Shown here: positions 25,580 through 37,466 of the stretch, piece after piece | Numbering within the stretch: position 1 is the first letter of the stretch | How the letters are laid out: every line of letters begins with the position of its first letter | Assembly (NCBI GenBank): GCA_009702325.1 | Contig: WLID01000001.1 | Coordinates: 124,001 to 188,000, forward strand | Direction: 5' to 3' | From: Actinomycetota bacterium | GTDB lineage: Bacteria; Actinomycetota; Thermoleophilia; Gaiellales; Gaiellaceae | Length of the DNA: 64,000 nucleotides | Translations under genes and position numbers: made by a program | The notes under the pieces: model-generated | What the model saw: only the letters and a program-made list of their open reading frames with translations | Told to the model about the DNA's origin: nothing | Databases searched by the model: none

Positions 25580-26476
25580 CTACTTCTTCAGCAGCGACTT
25601 GAGGGCCGACCGTGCCTGCGGAGCGAGCGGGTCGTTCGGTGAGAGCTTGAGGAACGCACGAATCGCCTTGACCGCGATCTTCTTGTTGGCATCGGCATTC
25701 GAGAGCTGTGAGGCCTGGCTCGCGATCTGGCCGAGGCGGAACTGTGTCGTCGCGTCCTTAGGCTGAAGAACGGCGAGCTTCTCGTACGTAGCGACGGCGT
25801 TCTGCTCGGCCGTGGCGAGGCTCTGGAACGCTGCGCTCGACTGGGTCGACAACACCCCGCTCGCGGCATTTGAAATCGGATCGAGCAGGCTGCCCTGCGC
25901 TGCGTACGCCTTGCCGAGCGATGAGTTCGAGTCCGGGGCGAACGCAGGATTGACCGACTGGTAGTTGTAGAGCGACTGCGCGATCGCGTAGTTCGTCTCG
26001 TAGTTCGACGCCTGTCGCAGATAGAGGCCCGCGAGCTCCTCAACCGCTGCCGTGTCCTTCGGCTTCAGCGCGACGTAGCGCGACAGCGCGTTCGTTGCCT
26101 CGTCGAGGTTGTTCTTCTGCTCAAGGCCCGTTGCGTAGGCTCGCCACGCCTTCGGGTCGGTCGAGTTCTTCTGCGTCGCCTTCTCGAGCTTTGAGATGTT
26201 CGCGCCGGTGCTACCCGAACCCTGGAACATGTTCTGGAGCACGTCGTTGAGCCCGTTTGAGCCGGAACCGACACCGAAGAGTACGAAGCCGGCAGCAAAG
26301 AAGACAGCGAGCAGCACGAAGACCCACTTCGCATGGCGGCGCAGCCGGTTGAAGAAGAGCTGATCCTCCCATGACGGGGCGGCCTTCTTCTTGCGCTTGG
26401 GCTGTGCGACAGTCGGGCTTGCTACGCGAGCATTCGGGCCCGTGCGGTGCTTGCGGTGCTGTGTACCTCGTGCCAC
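25580..26476 (-). CDS. Membrane-anchored TPR protein
   Basis: 298 residues. A basic N terminus (RKHRTGP, PKRKKK) leads to one membrane helix at about 50-70 (FVLLAVFFAAGFVLFGVG). The outside part holds three or more TPR-like repeats, recognisable from DPKAWRAYATGLEQKNNLDEATNALSRY-type spacing, which predicts protein binding. The GTG start at 26476 lies 55 bases inside the end of the amidohydrolase gene, an unusually long overlap; a start further in would remove the cationic region. No enzymatic motif is present. Confidence 0.78.
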   Translation of the reverse strand: MARGTQHRKHRTGPNARVASPTVAQPKRKKKAAPSWEDQLFFNRLRRHAKWVFVLLAVFFAAGFVLFGVGSGSNGLNDVLQNMFQGSGSTGANISKLEKATQKNSTDPKAWRAYATGLEQKNNLDEATNALSRYVALKPKDTAAVEELAGLYLRQASNYETNYAIAQSLYNYQSVNPAFAPDSNSSLGKAYAAQGSLLDPISNAASGVLSTQSSAAFQSLATAEQNAVATYEKLAVLQPKDATTQFRLGQIASQASQLSNADANKKIAVKAIRAFLKLSPNDPLAPQARSALKSLLKK

Positions 26477-27678
26477 GAAGTCTCTCCTTGGCGGTAGCGG
26501 GTCGTGCCGTCGACGATAGTTTCGAGAATACGGTCAGGCGAGCCACCAAACACGGCGGCGACGATTGGATCTTCTACCGGATCGTACGGACTTCCGGCGA
26601 TCGAGAGGACAGTGATGTCAGCGCGCGCTCCTGGCGCGAGTACCCCGACCTCGCCCGTGAGGTCGAGTGCGCGCGCCGCACCTGCGGTTGCGAGCTCCAG
26701 GGCGGCGGCCGCAGAGAGGGAGTCCGGGCGACGCTCCCGTCCTCGTGAGGCGTAGATCGCGGCACGCATCTCCTCCCACAGATCGAACGAGGGCGTGGAT
26801 GCGGGCGAATCGGTGCCAAGGCCCACACGCATGTCGGCCGCGAGGAAGTCGGCGAGCGGAGCGACGCCGCAACCAAGCAACGCGTTCGACCGAGGACAGT
26901 GGGCGACGGGCACATCGAGTTCGGCCAGAAGCGCGACGTCGGTGTCGTCGACCTCGACGCAGTGTGCGCAGAGGAGTGTTGGTCCAAGAACGGACTCGAG
27001 CGTCTGCACGGCACGCTTCCCCGTGGGTGGAACCAGGATCGCCGCATTCGCCGCAAGCGGACCAGCGCCGGACTCAAGCCAGTCGTTCTCATTGGCGCTC
27101 TCGGCGAGATGGGTGCCAACAGGAAGCCCGAGACTCAACGCCCACTCATACACCGCGATGCTGCACGTGAACGGTGCGTGCGGGGAGACGCCCAATGTTA
27201 CGAGCGGCGATGAGCCCGCCGCCTCCTGCTTCTGGGCAAGCTGGCTGGCGGCGCCGGCGGGGTCGCTGCCGAACACCTCGAGATAGACGATGGCGCGCAG
27301 ACCAAGCCGTGCTGCAGCCACAGCTGCGGCGCCAGAGAAGCTGTAGTCGGCGGTGGTTGTAATTCCAGCTGTGAGACAGTCGGCGGCACCGCGGCAGGCG
27401 ATCGCAACCATGTCGTCAAAGTCGAGCGCCCGCTTGCGGGTGATGTGGGTGCCCATCCACTGTCCAAAGGGTTCGCCATCCCCGAACCCGGCGTACACGG
27501 CGTACTCAAGGTGCGAGTGCGCGTTGACGAGCCCTGGAAGGATGATGGCGTTCTCGTAATGGCGCTCACCTCGTCCAGGTGAGACGTCGACGACACGACC
27601 GTCCTCCCACGTTACGCGCCCATCACGGATCGGAGCTCCGTCGGCGGGGATCACCCAGCCGGCGGAAAGCGAGTTCAC
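26422..27678 (-). CDS. Amidohydrolase, aminodeoxyfutalosine/SAH deaminase-like
   Basis: A 418-residue TIM-barrel metallohydrolase of the TRZ/ATZ group. Zinc ligands are visible as NAHSHLEY (first HxH pair), VGTHLAES and GTDSPAS (metal Asp); SPHAPFTCS and CAHCVEV complete the pocket. The C-terminal composite beta domain ends with VDGTTRYRQGE. This group deaminates adenosine-type substrates such as aminodeoxyfutalosine (menaquinone route, MqnX) or S-adenosylhomocysteine. No other menaquinone gene is near, so the substrate is open. The GTG start overlaps the tatC stop (GTGA), and its 3' end overlaps the TPR gene. Confidence 0.82.
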   Translation of the reverse strand: MNSLSAGWVIPADGAPIRDGRVTWEDGRVVDVSPGRGERHYENAIILPGLVNAHSHLEYAVYAGFGDGEPFGQWMGTHITRKRALDFDDMVAIACRGAADCLTAGITTTADYSFSGAAAVAAARLGLRAIVYLEVFGSDPAGAASQLAQKQEAAGSSPLVTLGVSPHAPFTCSIAVYEWALSLGLPVGTHLAESANENDWLESGAGPLAANAAILVPPTGKRAVQTLESVLGPTLLCAHCVEVDDTDVALLAELDVPVAHCPRSNALLGCGVAPLADFLAADMRVGLGTDSPASTPSFDLWEEMRAAIYASRGRERRPDSLSAAAALELATAGAARALDLTGEVGVLAPGARADITVLSIAGSPYDPVEDPIVAAVFGGSPDRILETIVDGTTRYRQGETSWHEVHSTASTARARMLA

Positions 27679-28445
27679 GTCGTGGTGCCGGCCGACTCAG
27701 CCGCCGACCGGCGGTCGAGCCACCGCGAAACCCAGATCGAGGCTTCGAAGAGAATCGCGAGTGGAACCGTTTCGACGATCGTCGTCACGGGATCGACGCC
27801 AGGGAGCGCAACACCGACACACGCAACGATGAAGTAGCCGATCCGCCGATTCTTGCGCAGCTTCTCGGTGGTCATCACTCCCATGCGCGTCAGACCGACG
27901 ACAAAGAGGGGAAGTTCGAAGACGATCGCCATCGCGAACAAGACGTGGATACAGAACGTCAGGAACGGCTTCGCCTGAATCTGGATGTCGTAGATGTCGT
28001 TGTCGTAGTTCGTCAGGAAGTGCTCGGCTGCGGGCAGTGCGACGAAGTAGCCGAATGTCACACCGGCAGCCATCAACAGGCCGGCGACGACCCCGAACAC
28101 CCGTAGGAGCACGGCGTGACGCGGATCGAACGCCGGAATGAAGAACGCCCACGCCTGCCAGATGATGAACGGCAGGGCGAGCAGGAAGCCGAAGTAGATC
28201 GAGATCCAGAGCGACGTCATGAACGGCTCGCCGACGTTCAGGGTCGTGATCTTCTGGTGGTGGTCAGGCAGCGTGATCACAAGCCAGTGGATCAGGTGCT
28301 TGTGGATCGTGAAGCCCAGGATGATGCCGACCGCAAGGACGGCAATCACTACAAATAGGCGCTGACGCAGCTCGTCGAGATGCTCGACGAGCGTTGCCTC
28401 CTCGCCGTGGTCGAGACGGCGCGGAAGCCTAGGCCTCGGCGGCAT
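27675..28445 (-). CDS. tatC: Twin-arginine translocase subunit TatC
   Basis: A 256-residue, six-helix protein that binds twin-arginine signal peptides and recruits TatA to form the export pore. The N terminus has the family's HLDELRQRL motif, and FxxPAFDPRHA plus the central YFVALPAAEHFL region match TatC. It lies 6 bases after tatA. A likely client, the DyP-like protein with SRRRLL, is encoded 4 kb away. No tatB is visible, which is typical of minimal TatAC systems. Confidence 0.95.
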   Translation of the reverse strand: MPPRPRLPRRLDHGEEATLVEHLDELRQRLFVVIAVLAVGIILGFTIHKHLIHWLVITLPDHHQKITTLNVGEPFMTSLWISIYFGFLLALPFIIWQAWAFFIPAFDPRHAVLLRVFGVVAGLLMAAGVTFGYFVALPAAEHFLTNYDNDIYDIQIQAKPFLTFCIHVLFAMAIVFELPLFVVGLTRMGVMTTEKLRKNRRIGYFIVACVGVALPGVDPVTTIVETVPLAILFEASIWVSRWLDRRSAAESAGTTT

Positions 28446-28451
28446 GGACGC

Positions 28452-28715
28452 TTAGACGGTTTCGGAGTGCCGCTCGGGCTCGTCAGCGACGGGCGGTGCG
28501 GGCGGGGCCGGCGGCGTTGTGGCGACCGGGGTCTGGGCCGGAATCTGGGCCTGAGTCGTGTCCGGCTTGTTGTTGCTGACGGAGTCCTTGAACTCGCGCA
28601 TTCCCGTGCCGAGCGAACGGCCGATCTCAGGAAGACGCTTGGCGCCGAAGAGCAGCAGAGCAAGCAGGAGGAGCAGAATGATTTCGGTAGGGCCGATGTT
28701 TGGCATGGGGGCCAT
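28452..28715 (-). CDS. tatA: Twin-arginine translocase subunit TatA
   Basis: 87 residues: a short periplasmic start, one membrane helix (TEIILLLLLALLLFG), the FGAKRLPEIGRSLG hinge with the family Phe-Gly, an amphipathic helix and a Pro/Ala-rich tail. TatA oligomers form the protein-conducting site of the Tat system. It is the first gene of the minus-strand operon; its promoter must lie in the 200 bases shared with the divergent sufC. A start at 28706 (third codon) is also possible. Confidence 0.93.
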   Translation of the reverse strand: MAPMPNIGPTEIILLLLLALLLFGAKRLPEIGRSLGTGMREFKDSVSNNKPDTTQAQIPAQTPVATTPPAPPAPPVADEPERHSETV

Positions 28716-28916
28716 CGTAGCAGGGCGAATCGTCCGTTTGGTTCAAGTCGCAGCATGCGAGAGTGTTAGGTCTCCCTACCGTTCGCGTTGGGGGACCGGC
28801 TACCATGGCGTCTCCCGTACGGCACCGACCAGACGGAGCCGGGGCAGAACGAAATGGCCATCGCCAAATCGGTCTGGCCTCCCCGACGGGACACTGGAGA
28901 CGAGGAGAACAGAGTC

Positions 28917-29684
28917 GTGGCACTGCTCGAACTGAAGGATCTGCACGTTTCGCTCGAAGACGGCACCGAGATCGTCAAGGGCGTAAACCTGAAGGTGGAC
29001 TCGAACGAAGTCCACGCGATCATGGGCCCGAACGGCTCCGGCAAGTCGACGCTCTCCTACGCGATCGCAGGTCACCCGGCCTACCAGATCACGCAGGGCC
29101 AGATCCTCCTCGACGGTGAAGACATCACCGAGACGGAAGCGGACGAGCGCGCCCAGAAGGGCCTCTTCCTTGCGTTCCAGTACCCGCACGCGATTCCGGG
29201 TGTCACGGTCACAAGCTTCCTGCGCAGTGCGATCAACGCCGTGCGCAAGGCAAAGAACGGCGGGGTCGAAAACCCGATCCCGGTTCCAGAGTTTCGGACG
29301 GAGCTCTTCGCGCAGATGGAGCGTCTCTCTGTGTCGCGCGAACTCGCGTCCCGCTATCTGAACGACGGATTCTCCGGCGGCGAAAAGAAGCGCGTCGAGA
29401 TCCTGCAGATGGCGATGCTGAAGCCCCGCATTGCCGTGCTCGACGAGACTGACTCCGGTCTCGACATTGACGCTCTCCGCATCGTCGCGGGTGGTGTTCA
29501 GGAGCTGATCGGCCCCGACATGGGCGCACTCGTGATCACGCATTACCAGCGAATTCTCAACTACATCAAGCCCGACTTCGTGCACGTGTTCGTCGGCGGC
29601 AAGATCGTCGAAGAGGGCGGCCCTGAGCTCGCGAAGAAGCTCGAAGAGTCGGGCTACAAGGAATGGGAAGGGGTGCCGGCATGA
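28917..29684 (+). CDS. sufC: Fe-S assembly ATPase SufC
   Basis: A 255-residue ABC ATPase that powers the SufBCD scaffold for Fe-S cluster assembly in the cytosol. It has Walker A (GPNGSGKST), the signature [11 protein letters not shown], Walker B with the ALDET-type DETDSGLD and the H-loop His in VITHYQR. The GTG at 28917 matches the family start ([10 protein letters not shown]) and follows a GAGGAG site; an in-frame ATG at 28854 would add 21 unrelated residues. The stop overlaps sufB (ATGA). No sufR or iscR-type regulator is adjacent. Confidence 0.96.
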   Translation: MALLELKDLHVSLEDGTEIVKGVNLKVDSNEVHAIMGPNGSGKSTLSYAIAGHPAYQITQGQILLDGEDITETEADERAQKGLFLAFQYPHAIPGVTVTSFLRSAINAVRKAKNGGVENPIPVPEFRTELFAQMERLSVSRELASRYLNDGFSGGEKKRVEILQMAMLKPRIAVLDETDSGLDIDALRIVAGGVQELIGPDMGALVITHYQRILNYIKPDFVHVFVGGKIVEEGGPELAKKLEESGYKEWEGVPA

Positions 29685-31099
29685 CCCAGACCGAAAACGA
29701 AATCGTCGAAGGGATCGGCTCCGACTACGCGATCAAGTACGGCTTCCATGTCGCGGAGGACTACTTCTTCAAGTCCGGCCGCGGACTTTCCCACGAGCTT
29801 GTCGATGCAATCTCGTCGCATAAGAACGAGCCCGACTGGATGCGGAAGTTCCGCCACAAGTCGCTCGACTACTTCAATGCGCGCGCGATGCCGAACTGGG
29901 GTGGCGCGCTCAGCGAGATCGACTTCGACAACATCTACTACTACATCCGCCCCACCGAGAAGCAGGCTGACTCGTGGGAGGATCTCCCGGCAGACATCAA
30001 GGACACCTGGGACAAGCTCGGGATTCCGGAGGCGGAGAAGAAGTACCTCGCCGGTGTCGGTGCCCAGTACGAGTCAGAGGTCGTCTACCACAAGCTGCAG
30101 CAATCGCTCACCGATCAGGGCGTGCTGTTCCTCGACATGGACTCGGGCTTGCGTGAGCACGAGGACATCATCAAGGAGCACATCGGCACGATCATTCCGC
30201 AGAACGACAACAAGTTCGCCGCGCTGAATAGCGCCGTGTGGTCGGGTGGCTCGTTCATCTATGTCCCGAAGGGCGTCCACATCGAGATGCCGCTCCAGGC
30301 GTACTTCCGGATCAACGCCGAGAACATGGGCCAGTTTGAGCGAACGCTGATCATCGTTGACGAGGGTGCCTACGTGCACTACGTCGAGGGCTGTACCGCC
30401 CCGATCTACTCGAGCGACTCGCTCCACTCTGCGGTTGTCGAGATCGTCGTCAAGAAGGGTGGCCGTTGCCGCTACACGACGATTCAGAACTGGTCGAACA
30501 ACGTCTACAACCTCGTCACCAAGCGTGCGGTTGCACACGAGGACGCGACGATGGAATGGGTTGACGGCAACCTTGGATCGAAGTTGACGATGAAGTACCC
30601 AGCGATCTGGCTGGTCGGCGATCGTGCCCATGGCGAAGTGCTTTCGATTGCCTTTGCTGGCAAGGGGCAGCATCAGGACGCCGGTGGCAAGTGTGTCCAC
30701 CAGGCGCCGAACACGACGTCCGTCATTACGTCGAAGTCGATCTCGAAAGACGGTGGCCGCGCTGGCTACCGCGGTTTGCTGGAGGTCGCACACGGCGCGA
30801 AGGGTGCGAAGTCGAAGGTGGTGTGCGATGCGCTGATCCTTGATGACGAATCGCGGTCGGACACCTATCCGACAATTCGCATCGACGAGAACGACGTAGA
30901 CATCGGCCACGAGGCCACCGTGTCGAAGATCGGCGAGGAGCAGCTCTTCTATCTCATGTCACGCGGCCTGAGCGAAGCTGAGGCGAGCGCCATGGTTGTG
31001 TCGGGTTTCGTTGAGCCGATCACCAAGGAACTGCCGCTTGAGTACGCGGTGGAGATGAACCGGCTGATCCAGCTGCAGATGGAGGGTTCGGTTGGCTAA
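29681..31099 (+). CDS. sufB: Fe-S scaffold protein SufB
   Basis: A 472-residue scaffold on which Fe-S clusters are built. It shows the N-terminal [11 protein letters not shown]-type region, the beta-helix core with [19 protein letters not shown], and the C-terminal [18 protein letters not shown] helix shared with SufD. The Cys in EGCTAP is the proposed sulfur acceptor. It is coupled at both ends: an ATGA overlap with sufC and an 8-base overlap with sufD. Confidence 0.96.
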   Translation: MTQTENEIVEGIGSDYAIKYGFHVAEDYFFKSGRGLSHELVDAISSHKNEPDWMRKFRHKSLDYFNARAMPNWGGALSEIDFDNIYYYIRPTEKQADSWEDLPADIKDTWDKLGIPEAEKKYLAGVGAQYESEVVYHKLQQSLTDQGVLFLDMDSGLREHEDIIKEHIGTIIPQNDNKFAALNSAVWSGGSFIYVPKGVHIEMPLQAYFRINAENMGQFERTLIIVDEGAYVHYVEGCTAPIYSSDSLHSAVVEIVVKKGGRCRYTTIQNWSNNVYNLVTKRAVAHEDATMEWVDGNLGSKLTMKYPAIWLVGDRAHGEVLSIAFAGKGQHQDAGGKCVHQAPNTTSVITSKSISKDGGRAGYRGLLEVAHGAKGAKSKVVCDALILDDESRSDTYPTIRIDENDVDIGHEATVSKIGEEQLFYLMSRGLSEAEASAMVVSGFVEPITKELPLEYAVEMNRLIQLQMEGSVG

Positions 31100-32273
31100 C
31101 GCCGAGGCTGCAGCACGGTTCGCCGAGCTGCCGGTCCCGACGACCCACGAGGAGCCGTGGCGGTTCACTGATCTGCGCGGGTTCGATCCTGCGTCGTATC
31201 CGGTCCCGACCGAGGCTGTTGGCAGCGCCGCTGTGTCGGTGCTGCCTGACCTTGCGGTTGCGGCATCGGCTGAGGTGAATGAGGCGGGCATCACGATCCA
31301 CGCCGACAACCTGCCTGCAGGCGTGCGCTTCGAACTCCTCGATGAGAGTGATCCGCGGCTGTACGGGCTCGTTGGCTGGACGGACAAGTTCACGGCGCAC
31401 AACGCTGCGCTTTGGAAGCACGGGCTGCTTGTGCAGGTTGCGAAGGGCGTTGAGCTTGAGAAGCCGCTCTATGTGCGGGTCGCCAACTCGGTTCCGGGTG
31501 GCGCACTATTTTGGCGTCTCCTTGTGGTCGCTGAAGAGGCGTCGCGGTTCACATTGATCGAGGAGTACGCGTCGTCGACTCCCGATCTGCCGAGCTACAC
31601 GAATGCTGCGATCGAGTTGTATGTCGAGCAGTCAGCCAAGCTTGAGTACGTGTCGGTGCAGAACCTCTCGCTTGAGACGTGGCATTTCGCCACCCACCAT
31701 GCGCGCGTTGAGCGCGACGCCGAGCTCGACTGGGTCGCCGGCGGGTTCGGTTCGAAGCGCGGCAAGATTCGGATTCAGAACGACCTGAACGGCCCTGGTG
31801 CCACCTCGCGGGTCACCGGCGCGTACTTCGCTGACGGCGACCAGCACCTCGACTACGACACGTTCCAAGAGCACATCGCGCCGAACACCGAGAGCGACTT
31901 CGCGTTCAAGGGCGCGCTTCGTGAGTCGGCGAAGGCTGTGTGGCGCGGAATGATTCGTGTTGAGAAGGACGCCCAGAAGACGAACGCCTACCAGGAGAAT
32001 CGCAACCTGCTCCTCTCCGACACGGCCCACGCAGACTCGATCCCGGGACTCGAGATCATGGCTAACGATGTCCGCTGCACCCATGGCGCGACGCTTGGCC
32101 GGGTCAATCGTGACGAGGTCTTCTACCTCATGGCTCGCGGGCTGTCGCGCGCAGAGGCAGAACGGCTGATCGTTCGCGGCTTCTTCCAGGACGTTCTCGA
32201 CCGCATCGAGCTTGAGCCGGTACGCGAAGCTCTTGGTGCGGCGCTCGAGTCGCGCATTCCGCAGGCGATCTAG
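31092..32273 (+). CDS. sufD: Fe-S assembly protein SufD
   Basis: A 393-residue partner of SufB. The N terminus has [12 protein letters not shown], the core shows the same beta-helix pattern ([33 protein letters not shown]), and the C terminus has [20 protein letters not shown]. The TTG at 31092 lies inside the end of sufB and follows a GGAGGG site at the proper distance. The gene order C-B-D differs from the more common B-D-C. It probably ends the first suf transcript. Confidence 0.95.
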   Translation: MANAEAAARFAELPVPTTHEEPWRFTDLRGFDPASYPVPTEAVGSAAVSVLPDLAVAASAEVNEAGITIHADNLPAGVRFELLDESDPRLYGLVGWTDKFTAHNAALWKHGLLVQVAKGVELEKPLYVRVANSVPGGALFWRLLVVAEEASRFTLIEEYASSTPDLPSYTNAAIELYVEQSAKLEYVSVQNLSLETWHFATHHARVERDAELDWVAGGFGSKRGKIRIQNDLNGPGATSRVTGAYFADGDQHLDYDTFQEHIAPNTESDFAFKGALRESAKAVWRGMIRVEKDAQKTNAYQENRNLLLSDTAHADSIPGLEIMANDVRCTHGATLGRVNRDEVFYLMARGLSRAEAERLIVRGFFQDVLDRIELEPVREALGAALESRIPQAI

Positions 32274-32361
32274 CCCTCGTTGAATTCGGGCTGCCAGGGG
32301 TCGGCGATCTGGTACAACGGGTCCAGGTCGTCCCCCAAAGTACGAAAGGCGTGACCGTCTG

Positions 32362-33642
32362 ATGCCCGACAAGAATCCGCCCGACGACGTAGCTCCGCGT
32401 CTTTCACGTCGGCGCCTCCTCGCGGCCGCCGCAGCGACTGGTCTTGTCGCATCAACCGAAGGTGTCGCGCGCGCCGCGGAGTTCGCTGCTCCAACGACCG
32501 TCTCGCTCGGGACGCAGCCGAAGGGCCTGCCCGTCGGCCAGCATGTGTGGCCGTCGCTGAAGAACGACGCGGGTGGCAACCCGATCGACCCGAAGTACAA
32601 CCGCCTGCTCTTCTTTGACGTTCTGAAGGCTCCGACAGTCGCGTCGGTGCGCACCCTTGAGGCGGCGCTCCGCACCGTTGAACGAACCTATCCCTGGAAT
32701 GCATCGGGCGTGATGTTTACGGTCTCGTGGGGGCCGCACTACTTCGAGCGCGTGCTGAAGGTGGCAAGTCCGATTCCGCACCCGCAGCAGCTTTCTGACT
32801 TCGAGTATCCGATCTTCGACGGCTACGACGTGTGCATCCACCTCGCGAGCGACGACGAGAAGATCCTGGTTGCGATCCAGAACGCACTGACATCGGGCGC
32901 GTCGCTCAAAGGTGGCGCGAAAGCCGACCTGAGCAGCATCTTCCGCTGGCGCGAAACGCGCACAGGCTTTGCGGGCGACGGGATTCCGGCAGCTCACCAG
33001 ACGAACGTGACGGGCATCCCCGCTGGTGGTGTGGTGCCTGCAAGCTCGCCGCTCTTCATGGGGTTCAAGTCGGGCTATGTGAAGAATCAGGCGACGGAAG
33101 AGAGTGTCACGATCACGACCGGGGACTTTGCCGGTGGGACGACGCAGCACGTCAGCTACATCCGGCTGAAGCTCGACCGCTGGTATTCCGGCATGTCACA
33201 GGCTCAACGCGTGCAGCTGATGTTCGGGCCGCAGATCACGCAGGATCAGGTGAATGCGTTCAAGGACGACCCGCAGAGCAAGCCGGAAGCCCTGAACAAC
33301 GACGCCGTCACCTTCGGAATAGTTGGTCATGCGCAGGCGGCGGCGCGCGCTCGAACAACGTCAGGCCCGGTGATCATCCGCCGCGACTTCGACACGATCG
33401 ACGGCGGGGTGGCTGGCCTCCACTTCGTCGCTGTACAGAAGTCGATCGACGACTTTGTGACGATGCGGCAGGCTATGAACGCGACGAATGCGCCACGCCT
33501 GAACCCTGCGATCACCGCCACGACGAACAACGGCATCAACGAGTTCATGTTTGTCCTCCGCCGTGCGAACTACATCGTGCCGCCGCGGGCGAAGCGCTCG
33601 TTCCCGCTGTTTGCGTACCAGGCGCAGGCGCTCAGCGCGTAG
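32362..33642 (+). CDS. DyP-type peroxidase-like protein with Tat signal
   Basis: A 426-residue exported protein. Residues 12-40 are a twin-arginine signal (SRRRLLAAAAATG then an Ala-X-Ala site near 38). The mature part resembles dye-decolourising peroxidases: a GFAGDG element in place of GxxDG, GHAQAAARA with a possible haem-ligating His, RRDF, and GLHFVAVQKSIDDF near the C terminus. DyP enzymes use haem and peroxide, but the motifs here are divergent and no activity can be promised. It follows sufD by 88 bases on the same strand and could use the Tat system encoded at 27.7-28.7 kb. Confidence 0.7.
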   Translation: MPDKNPPDDVAPRLSRRRLLAAAAATGLVASTEGVARAAEFAAPTTVSLGTQPKGLPVGQHVWPSLKNDAGGNPIDPKYNRLLFFDVLKAPTVASVRTLEAALRTVERTYPWNASGVMFTVSWGPHYFERVLKVASPIPHPQQLSDFEYPIFDGYDVCIHLASDDEKILVAIQNALTSGASLKGGAKADLSSIFRWRETRTGFAGDGIPAAHQTNVTGIPAGGVVPASSPLFMGFKSGYVKNQATEESVTITTGDFAGGTTQHVSYIRLKLDRWYSGMSQAQRVQLMFGPQITQDQVNAFKDDPQSKPEALNNDAVTFGIVGHAQAAARARTTSGPVIIRRDFDTIDGGVAGLHFVAVQKSIDDFVTMRQAMNATNAPRLNPAITATTNNGINEFMFVLRRANYIVPPRAKRSFPLFAYQAQALSA

Positions 33643-33653
33643 CGCCGAAGCCG

Positions 33654-34019
33654 CTACTCGTCTTCGTCGGGAAGAGCTTCTTGCACCTTGTTGGCCATGC
33701 GCCAGGCGTCTTCGTGCGAGACGGCAAAGCGGCCCCACTCGGCGCCTTCGAATTCGACGACTGCTGTGAGGCCGGTGCGGTAGATCGCGTCGAAATCTTT
33801 GCCCCCTCGGCGACGGGTGGTGCCGAGCATGATCACGCCGGGGATGCCGGTTCCGGGAGCACGGATGCCGCGTACCTCAGTCCAGCCGTTTTCGATCGCG
33901 CGGATCTCTTTGACGTTCGCGAGTGGCGCCCGCGGGTTGGAGCGGCGGCATGCACCGAGCCTCTCCAGCCACGACAGGCGAACGACAACGTCCGCACCTT
34001 CTACAACAAGAATCGCCAC
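33654..34019 (-). CDS. Conserved small protein, PH-like fold suspected
   Basis: 121 residues with alternating beta strands and one C-terminal helix (EDAWRMANKVQEAL), the layout of bacterial PH-like domains. The segment RAPGTGIPGVIMLGTTRRRGGKDFDAIY is strongly patterned and reminiscent of actinobacterial conserved proteins of about this size. There is no signal or membrane helix. It is convergent with the DyP-like gene (11 bases apart) and lies 23 bases downstream of ettA on the same strand, so it may be co-transcribed with it. The function is unknown. Confidence 0.65.
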   Translation of the reverse strand: MAILVVEGADVVVRLSWLERLGACRRSNPRAPLANVKEIRAIENGWTEVRGIRAPGTGIPGVIMLGTTRRRGGKDFDAIYRTGLTAVVEFEGAEWGRFAVSHEDAWRMANKVQEALPDEDE

Positions 34020-34042
34020 GCCGAAAGCCTAGAGATTCGGAG

Positions 34043-35713
<1,671 letters not shown>

Positions 35714-35785
35714 AGGTTCCAATCTAGAGGCTGCGGGCCGGGCCTGCGCCGATGGCAGGCCCCATGAGGGCGGTACAGTAGTCGT

Positions 35786-37042
35786 GTGGCTGTGAGCGAG
35801 GTTTCAACGCTCGACGCGCACGCGTTGCGCGCCGACTTCCCGATCTTCGAGCAGGAGTTCCACGGACGCCCGCTGGCGTTCCTCGATTCGGCTGCGAGCG
35901 CGCAGAAGCCACGGCAGGTGCTCGACGCGATGACGCACTTCTACGAGACGTCGTATGCGAACGTGCACCGCGGTGTCTACGAGCTCGGCGAGCGGGCAAC
36001 GATCGCGCTTGAGCTTGCGCGCGAGAAGGTGCGCGGGTTCGTTAATGCGCCAACGGAGCGCGAGATCATCTTTGTTCGGAACGCAACCGAGGCGATCAAC
36101 CTTGTCGCGTACGCGTGGGGTCTTGCAAATCTGGGCCCCGGCGACACGGTGCTTGCCACCGAGCTTGAACATCACTCGAACTTTGTGCCGTGGCAGTCGA
36201 TTGCCAACCGCACCGGTGCGCGCTTCGCTTTTATCCCTCTGGGAGAGAACGGCGAGCTCGATCTTGATGCGCTCGATTCGTTCACCGACGCGAACGTGAA
36301 GGTGGTCGCGACGGGGTACGTCTCGAACTCGCTCGGGACGATCAATGACGTTGGTCGCATCGCATCGTGGGCGCACGCGCACGGGGCCATCTGCTTCGTT
36401 GATGCGGCGCAGGCAGCACCACATCGGGCGATCGATGTGCAGACGCTCGGCGCCGACTTCATCGCCGTGTCGGGCCACAAGATGGTTGGGCCAAGCGGCA
36501 TCGGCTTCCTTTGGGGTCGCTCAGAGCTTCTACACGCGACGCCACCGTTTCTCTACGGCGGCCACATGATCCGTCACGTCGGCGATCACGAGACCACATG
36601 GGCCGACCTTCCCGCGAAGTTCGAGGCTGGGACGGCACCAATGGCCGAAGCGGTTGGGCTTGGCGCTGCCGTCGACTACCTCTCGTCCGTGGGCCTCGAC
36701 GCGATCGAAGCGCATGAGCATCGTCTCGCGGCATACGCCCTGGGTCTGCTCGGAGAGATGCCCGGAGTCGAGCTGTACGGGCCTCCCGCCGACAAGCGCG
36801 CCGGCATCGTGAGCTTCAACGTGTTCACACCAACGGGTGAGCTCGTCCATCCCCACGATGTGGCGCAGGTGCTCGACCTCGACGGTATTGCCATTCGTGC
36901 CGGACACCACTGCTGCCAGCCGTTGATGCGCAAGCTTGGTGTCAGCTCCACGAATCGCGCCAGTTTCTACCTCTACAACACGGCTGACGAGGTTGACCGG
37001 CTCGCTGCCGGGATCCGCCGAGCCCAGGAGATGTTCGCGTGA
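35786..37042 (+). CDS. sufS: Cysteine desulfurase SufS
   Basis: A 418-residue PLP enzyme that takes sulfur from cysteine for Fe-S assembly. It has the EHHSNFVPW segment, the PLP lysine in SGHKMVGPSGIG, and the catalytic Cys in RAGHHCCQP. It begins the second suf block, 3.5 kb after sufD. GTG at 35786 or the GTG two codons later may be the start. The stop overlaps sufU. Confidence 0.96.
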   Translation: MAVSEVSTLDAHALRADFPIFEQEFHGRPLAFLDSAASAQKPRQVLDAMTHFYETSYANVHRGVYELGERATIALELAREKVRGFVNAPTEREIIFVRNATEAINLVAYAWGLANLGPGDTVLATELEHHSNFVPWQSIANRTGARFAFIPLGENGELDLDALDSFTDANVKVVATGYVSNSLGTINDVGRIASWAHAHGAICFVDAAQAAPHRAIDVQTLGADFIAVSGHKMVGPSGIGFLWGRSELLHATPPFLYGGHMIRHVGDHETTWADLPAKFEAGTAPMAEAVGLGAAVDYLSSVGLDAIEAHEHRLAAYALGLLGEMPGVELYGPPADKRAGIVSFNVFTPTGELVHPHDVAQVLDLDGIAIRAGHHCCQPLMRKLGVSSTNRASFYLYNTADEVDRLAAGIRRAQEMFA

Positions 37043-37464
37043 GCGAATTCGAACAGATGTATCGCGAAGTGATCCTCGATCACTACAAGAACCCCCGCAA
37101 CCACGGAATGCTCGACCCGAACGACGCACATGCTGAGGGCCAGAACCCGCTGTGTGGTGACGAGGTCGCGATCTCGTTTCGGTTTGAGGCCGATGGCGAG
37201 ACCGTCGCCGACGTCGGCTTCGAGGGACGCGGCTGCGCGATCTCGCAGGCGGCGACGTCGATGCTTACCGAACGCGTCCGCGGGAGGAAGATCAGCGAGC
37301 TCGCAGCGCTTCCGAAGGAGGAGCTGCTTGAGGAGATTGGGATTCCTCTTACCCCGGTGCGTATGAAGTGCGCGATCCTCGGCCTTGGTGTGATGAAGGT
37401 CGCCCTCCACCGCTCGAAGGGCACAGATCTGCCCGACGAGTGGGCTGGCCTAAACATCAGCTAG
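37039..37464 (+). CDS. sufU: Sulfur-transfer scaffold SufU
   Basis: 141 residues of the SufU type, which uses bound zinc to accept persulfide from SufS. Three conserved cysteines are visible in NPLCGDEV, GRGCAISQAATS and MKCAILG, together with the SufU-specific insertion between the second and third. The GTG start overlaps the sufS stop. The next gene starts 2 bases after the stop. Confidence 0.95.
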   Translation: MSEFEQMYREVILDHYKNPRNHGMLDPNDAHAEGQNPLCGDEVAISFRFEADGETVADVGFEGRGCAISQAATSMLTERVRGRKISELAALPKEELLEEIGIPLTPVRMKCAILGLGVMKVALHRSKGTDLPDEWAGLNIS

Positions 37465-37466
37465 CG

